DNA from: JAWKWH01 sp963669285
Lineage (GTDB): Bacteria > Pseudomonadota > Alphaproteobacteria > Rhizobiales > Rhizobiaceae
Length of the DNA stretch: 64,000 bases
Reading direction: 5' to 3'
NCBI GenBank assembly: GCA_963669285.2
Contig: CAXXSI010000003.1
Coordinates: forward strand, 21,212-85,211
A program made the position numbers and the translations under genes. The notes under the pieces were generated by a model, which was not told the DNA's origin, did not search any database, and worked only from the letters and a program-made list of their open reading frames with translations. This document shows positions 62,197 through 64,000 of this stretch, in pieces. How positions within the stretch are numbered: the first letter of the stretch is position 1; each line of letters starts with the position of its first letter.

Positions 62197-62499
62197 AGGC
62201 GCCCTGGTGTGTTCGGCCGGGATGCAGGCTTGGGCCGGCGACCTGACCTCTGAACGCAAGGCTGAACTGCGTAATCTCTCGTCTTGCAGGACTGCGGCTC
62301 GTGCCACGGGATGACGCTGAAAGGCGGGCTTGGAAGCCCTTTGCGATCCGGCGATCTTGACGGTGTTGAAACCGAAACCATAGCGCAGATTGTTCTTAAC
62401 GGCGTGCCCGGTAAACCGATGCCGCCATGGCGTGGATTGTTGTCCGAAGCGGAGGCGGGCTGGATTGCCGCAACCTTGAAAGCCGGGGACTACGAATGA
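62156..62499 (+). pseudogene. nirC: c-type cytochrome c55x (NirC), broken by one missing base
   Basis: From the ATG at 62156 (SD GGAG) the frame gives a signal peptide and a NirC-like start to ELRNL, then goes out of frame at about 62275-62283. The rest of the family sequence is in another frame: QDCGSCHGMTLKGGLGSPL (CxxCH), PMPPWRGLLSEAEAGWIA, ending at 62499. Adding one base (for example restoring CTG-CTC) gives an intact protein of 114 residues. As written the reading stops at about 62321. NirC is a periplasmic monoheme cytochrome serving d1 heme synthesis or NirS. Sequence error is likely; a real mutation cannot be excluded. Confidence 0.75.
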
Positions 62500-63680
62500 G
62501 GTTACTAGGCCTGATAACCAGTTTTGCTGTTCTGATCGGTTCGTGCTTCGCAGGAGCGGCGCAGCCGCAAATGCGCGGCACAGGTGATCTCGGTATTGTC
62601 ATTGAACGCGCCGACGGCTCGGTATGCATTGTTGATACGAGCGCGCGATCTATCCTCTCATGCATCGAAGGATTGGGTGATCTGTCGCACGCCTCGGCGG
62701 TATTTTCGCGTGATCAGCGCTACGCTTATGTGTTCGGCCGCGATGGCGGCTTGACCAAGGTGGATCTGCTTGAGCAGAAGATCGCCGAGCGCGTGTTGCA
62801 AGCCGGCAATTCAATCGGCGGGGCGATTTCCGATGATGGTCGGTTGATTGCCGTATCCAACTATGAACCGGGCGGCGTGAAGGTTTTTGATGCCGACACA
62901 CTCGATCTCGTTGCCGACATACCGGCGACCTACGGTTCGGATGAGCAGCGGTCCAAAACGGTCGGTTTGGTGGATGCGCCCGGCCGCCGATTTGTCTTTA
63001 CGTTGTATGACGCCGGCGAAATCTGGATTGCTGATTTTTCGGCGGATGGAGAACCCGCCATCACCAGGCTCCATCATGCCGGCAAACAGCCCTATGACGC
63101 GCTGATTACCGGTGACGGACGCCACTACATTGCCGGCCTGTTCGGAGAAGATGGGCTGGCCCATATCGACCTATGGGACAATCCCGTCACGATATCCAGA
63201 ATCCTCGATGGTTACGGCAAGGGCGAGGAAAAACTCCCGGTCTACAAGATGCCGCATCTGGAGGGGTGGGCGCTCGCAGGTGGGAGCTTCATTCTGCCAG
63301 CGGTGGGGCGACCGGACCTTCTGGTTGTCGACGTCAGAACATTTGAACAGACCGGCCAGATTGAGGTTCACGGCCAGCCGGTGTTTGCCATCGCCAGACC
63401 GGATGGCAGACAGGTGTGGGTGAACTTTGCTCACCCGTTCAACGATACGGTTCAGATAATCGATGTGCCGTCATTGAAGGTCATTCATGAGCTGAAGCCG
63501 GGACCTGCGGTCCTTCATATGGAGTTCACACCGCGCGGCCACGAAGTCTGGGTCTCGGTGCGCGATTCCGACAAGGTGGAAATCTACGACGCAAGAACTT
63601 TCGAAAAACGCGGCGAACTGAAGCTGCGCAAACCAAGCGGCATATTCTTTTCGGCCCGAGCCAACAGGATAGGCCTATGA
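62496..63680 (+). CDS. nirF: heme d1 biosynthesis dehydrogenase
   Basis: 394 residues from the ATG at 62496, overlapping the nirC stop (ATGA). Signal/lipobox-like N-terminus (LIGSC, Cys17), then a propeller related to the d1 domain of NirS: LGIVIERADGSVCIVDT, AYVFGRDGGLTKVDL, GKQPYDALITGDGRHYIAGL, HLEGWALAGGSFILPAVGRP, EFTPRGHEVWVSVRDSDKVE. NirF oxidises dihydro-heme d1 in the last step of the pathway, in the periplasm. An upstream in-frame start at 62427 runs over nirC and is rejected. Confidence 0.93.
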   Translation: MRLLGLITSFAVLIGSCFAGAAQPQMRGTGDLGIVIERADGSVCIVDTSARSILSCIEGLGDLSHASAVFSRDQRYAYVFGRDGGLTKVDLLEQKIAERVLQAGNSIGGAISDDGRLIAVSNYEPGGVKVFDADTLDLVADIPATYGSDEQRSKTVGLVDAPGRRFVFTLYDAGEIWIADFSADGEPAITRLHHAGKQPYDALITGDGRHYIAGLFGEDGLAHIDLWDNPVTISRILDGYGKGEEKLPVYKMPHLEGWALAGGSFILPAVGRPDLLVVDVRTFEQTGQIEVHGQPVFAIARPDGRQVWVNFAHPFNDTVQIIDVPSLKVIHELKPGPAVLHMEFTPRGHEVWVSVRDSDKVEIYDARTFEKRGELKLRKPSGIFFSARANRIGL

Positions 63681-64000
63681 ACGCCGTCGTGCGCAATCCG
63701 GCCATTGCCTTGGCTAACGAATGGCAGCGTGACTTTCCATTGCGGCCGCAGCCGTTTTTGAAGATCGCGGCATCTGCCGGCATGACGACGGCCGAAGTCC
63801 TCGAATTCATGCAGTCGCTTTCCGATCAGGGTGTTCTTGCCCGTATCGGTGCAACGGTGCGCCCAAATACCGCTGGAGCGAGCACATTGGCCGCGATGGC
63901 GGTTCCACGGCAGTGCCTAGACGAGGTCGCCGAGTTGGTGAGCGAGTATCAGGCAGTCAACCACAACTACGAACGCGAGCACGATATCAATCTCTGGTTC
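63677..64000 (+). CDS. nirD: siroheme decarboxylase subunit, NirD/NirL type (partial at window end)
   Basis: 108 residues are visible before the window ends; the gene continues. ATG overlaps the nirF stop (ATGA). Lrp/AsnC-like fold: a DNA-binding-type N-terminal helix pair (LRPQPFLKIAASAGMTTAEV) and the active-site region VSEYQAVNHNYEREHDINLW, characteristic of NirD, NirL, NirG and NirH. These proteins decarboxylate siroheme to 12,18-didecarboxysiroheme on the way to heme d1. Which of the four it is, or whether it is a NirDL fusion, cannot be told without the rest. Confidence 0.88.
   Translation, partial: MNAVVRNPAIALANEWQRDFPLRPQPFLKIAASAGMTTAEVLEFMQSLSDQGVLARIGATVRPNTAGASTLAAMAVPRQCLDEVAELVSEYQAVNHNYEREHDINLWF

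Overview
The window is a gene-dense chromosomal segment of an alphaproteobacterium, most likely a member of Hyphomicrobiales (Rhizobiales). The arguments are the order nuoA-N / birA / rnj / mce / DUF1467 / proS / lolC-E / lolD, the NuoE with a C-terminal helix-hairpin-helix tail, the short alphaproteobacterial-type ProRS, and small genes inserted in the nuo operon. I see no insertion sequence, prophage or CRISPR array.

Layout. (1) 32-9945: housekeeping and metabolism: NYN/LOTUS protein, a small exported protein with glutathione-dependent formaldehyde dehydrogenase, an EamA transporter with a small channel-like protein, a biotin-carrying acyl-CoA carboxylase alpha subunit, a membrane metalloprotease fused to an SRPBCC domain, gamma-glutamyltransferase and LipB. 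(2) 10037-12761: tRNA-Val(TAC), tRNA-Asp(GTC), two tiny Arg-rich proteins built from the same repeat, and a double caspase-fold protein whose first domain has lost its Cys. (3) 13047-28909: the complex I operon nuoA-N with three passenger genes (GFA-family, DUF3291, a 64-aa membrane protein). nuoH and nuoI carry five single-base insertions within about 1.1 kb. (4) 28914-35772: birA, rnj, mce, DUF1467, a candidate minus-strand sRNA with its own terminator, proS and lolC/E-lolD. (5) 35767-47402: an IclR regulator divergent from four enzymes in the order of the beta-hydroxyaspartate cycle (bhcR / bhcABCD, glyoxylate assimilation), then an unrecognised polytopic membrane protein and a complete branched-chain-type ABC importer. 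(6) 47487-64000: a lipoprotein, then a denitrification island. It has a Dnr/NnrR-like Crp/Fnr regulator, a DUF4202 gene and a minus-strand operon for a heme-copper NO-reductase-like enzyme (norSY-senC type, with a heme O synthase, a cytochrome b/ferredoxin/MvhD fusion and a hemerythrin). Divergent from it is the nir cluster: nirS, a pentaheme NirT fusion, a cupredoxin, nirE/cobA, nirC (frameshifted), nirF and a partial nirD/L.

How the parts fit. NirS makes NO, the divergent NorSY-like enzyme is the plausible NO sink, and the Crp/Fnr protein is the plausible regulator of both. Three TTGAY-N4-GTCAA boxes lie where this predicts: before the nor operon, before nirS and before nirE. The bhc genes would turn glyoxylate into C4 acids, and the adjacent importer may supply a glyoxylate-yielding substrate. 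The carboxylase alpha subunit, BirA (which biotinylates it) and methylmalonyl-CoA epimerase belong to propionyl-CoA metabolism.

The single-base indels in nuoH, nuoI and nirC interrupt otherwise perfectly conserved genes. I read them as probable sequence errors rather than decay, and say so in the entries.
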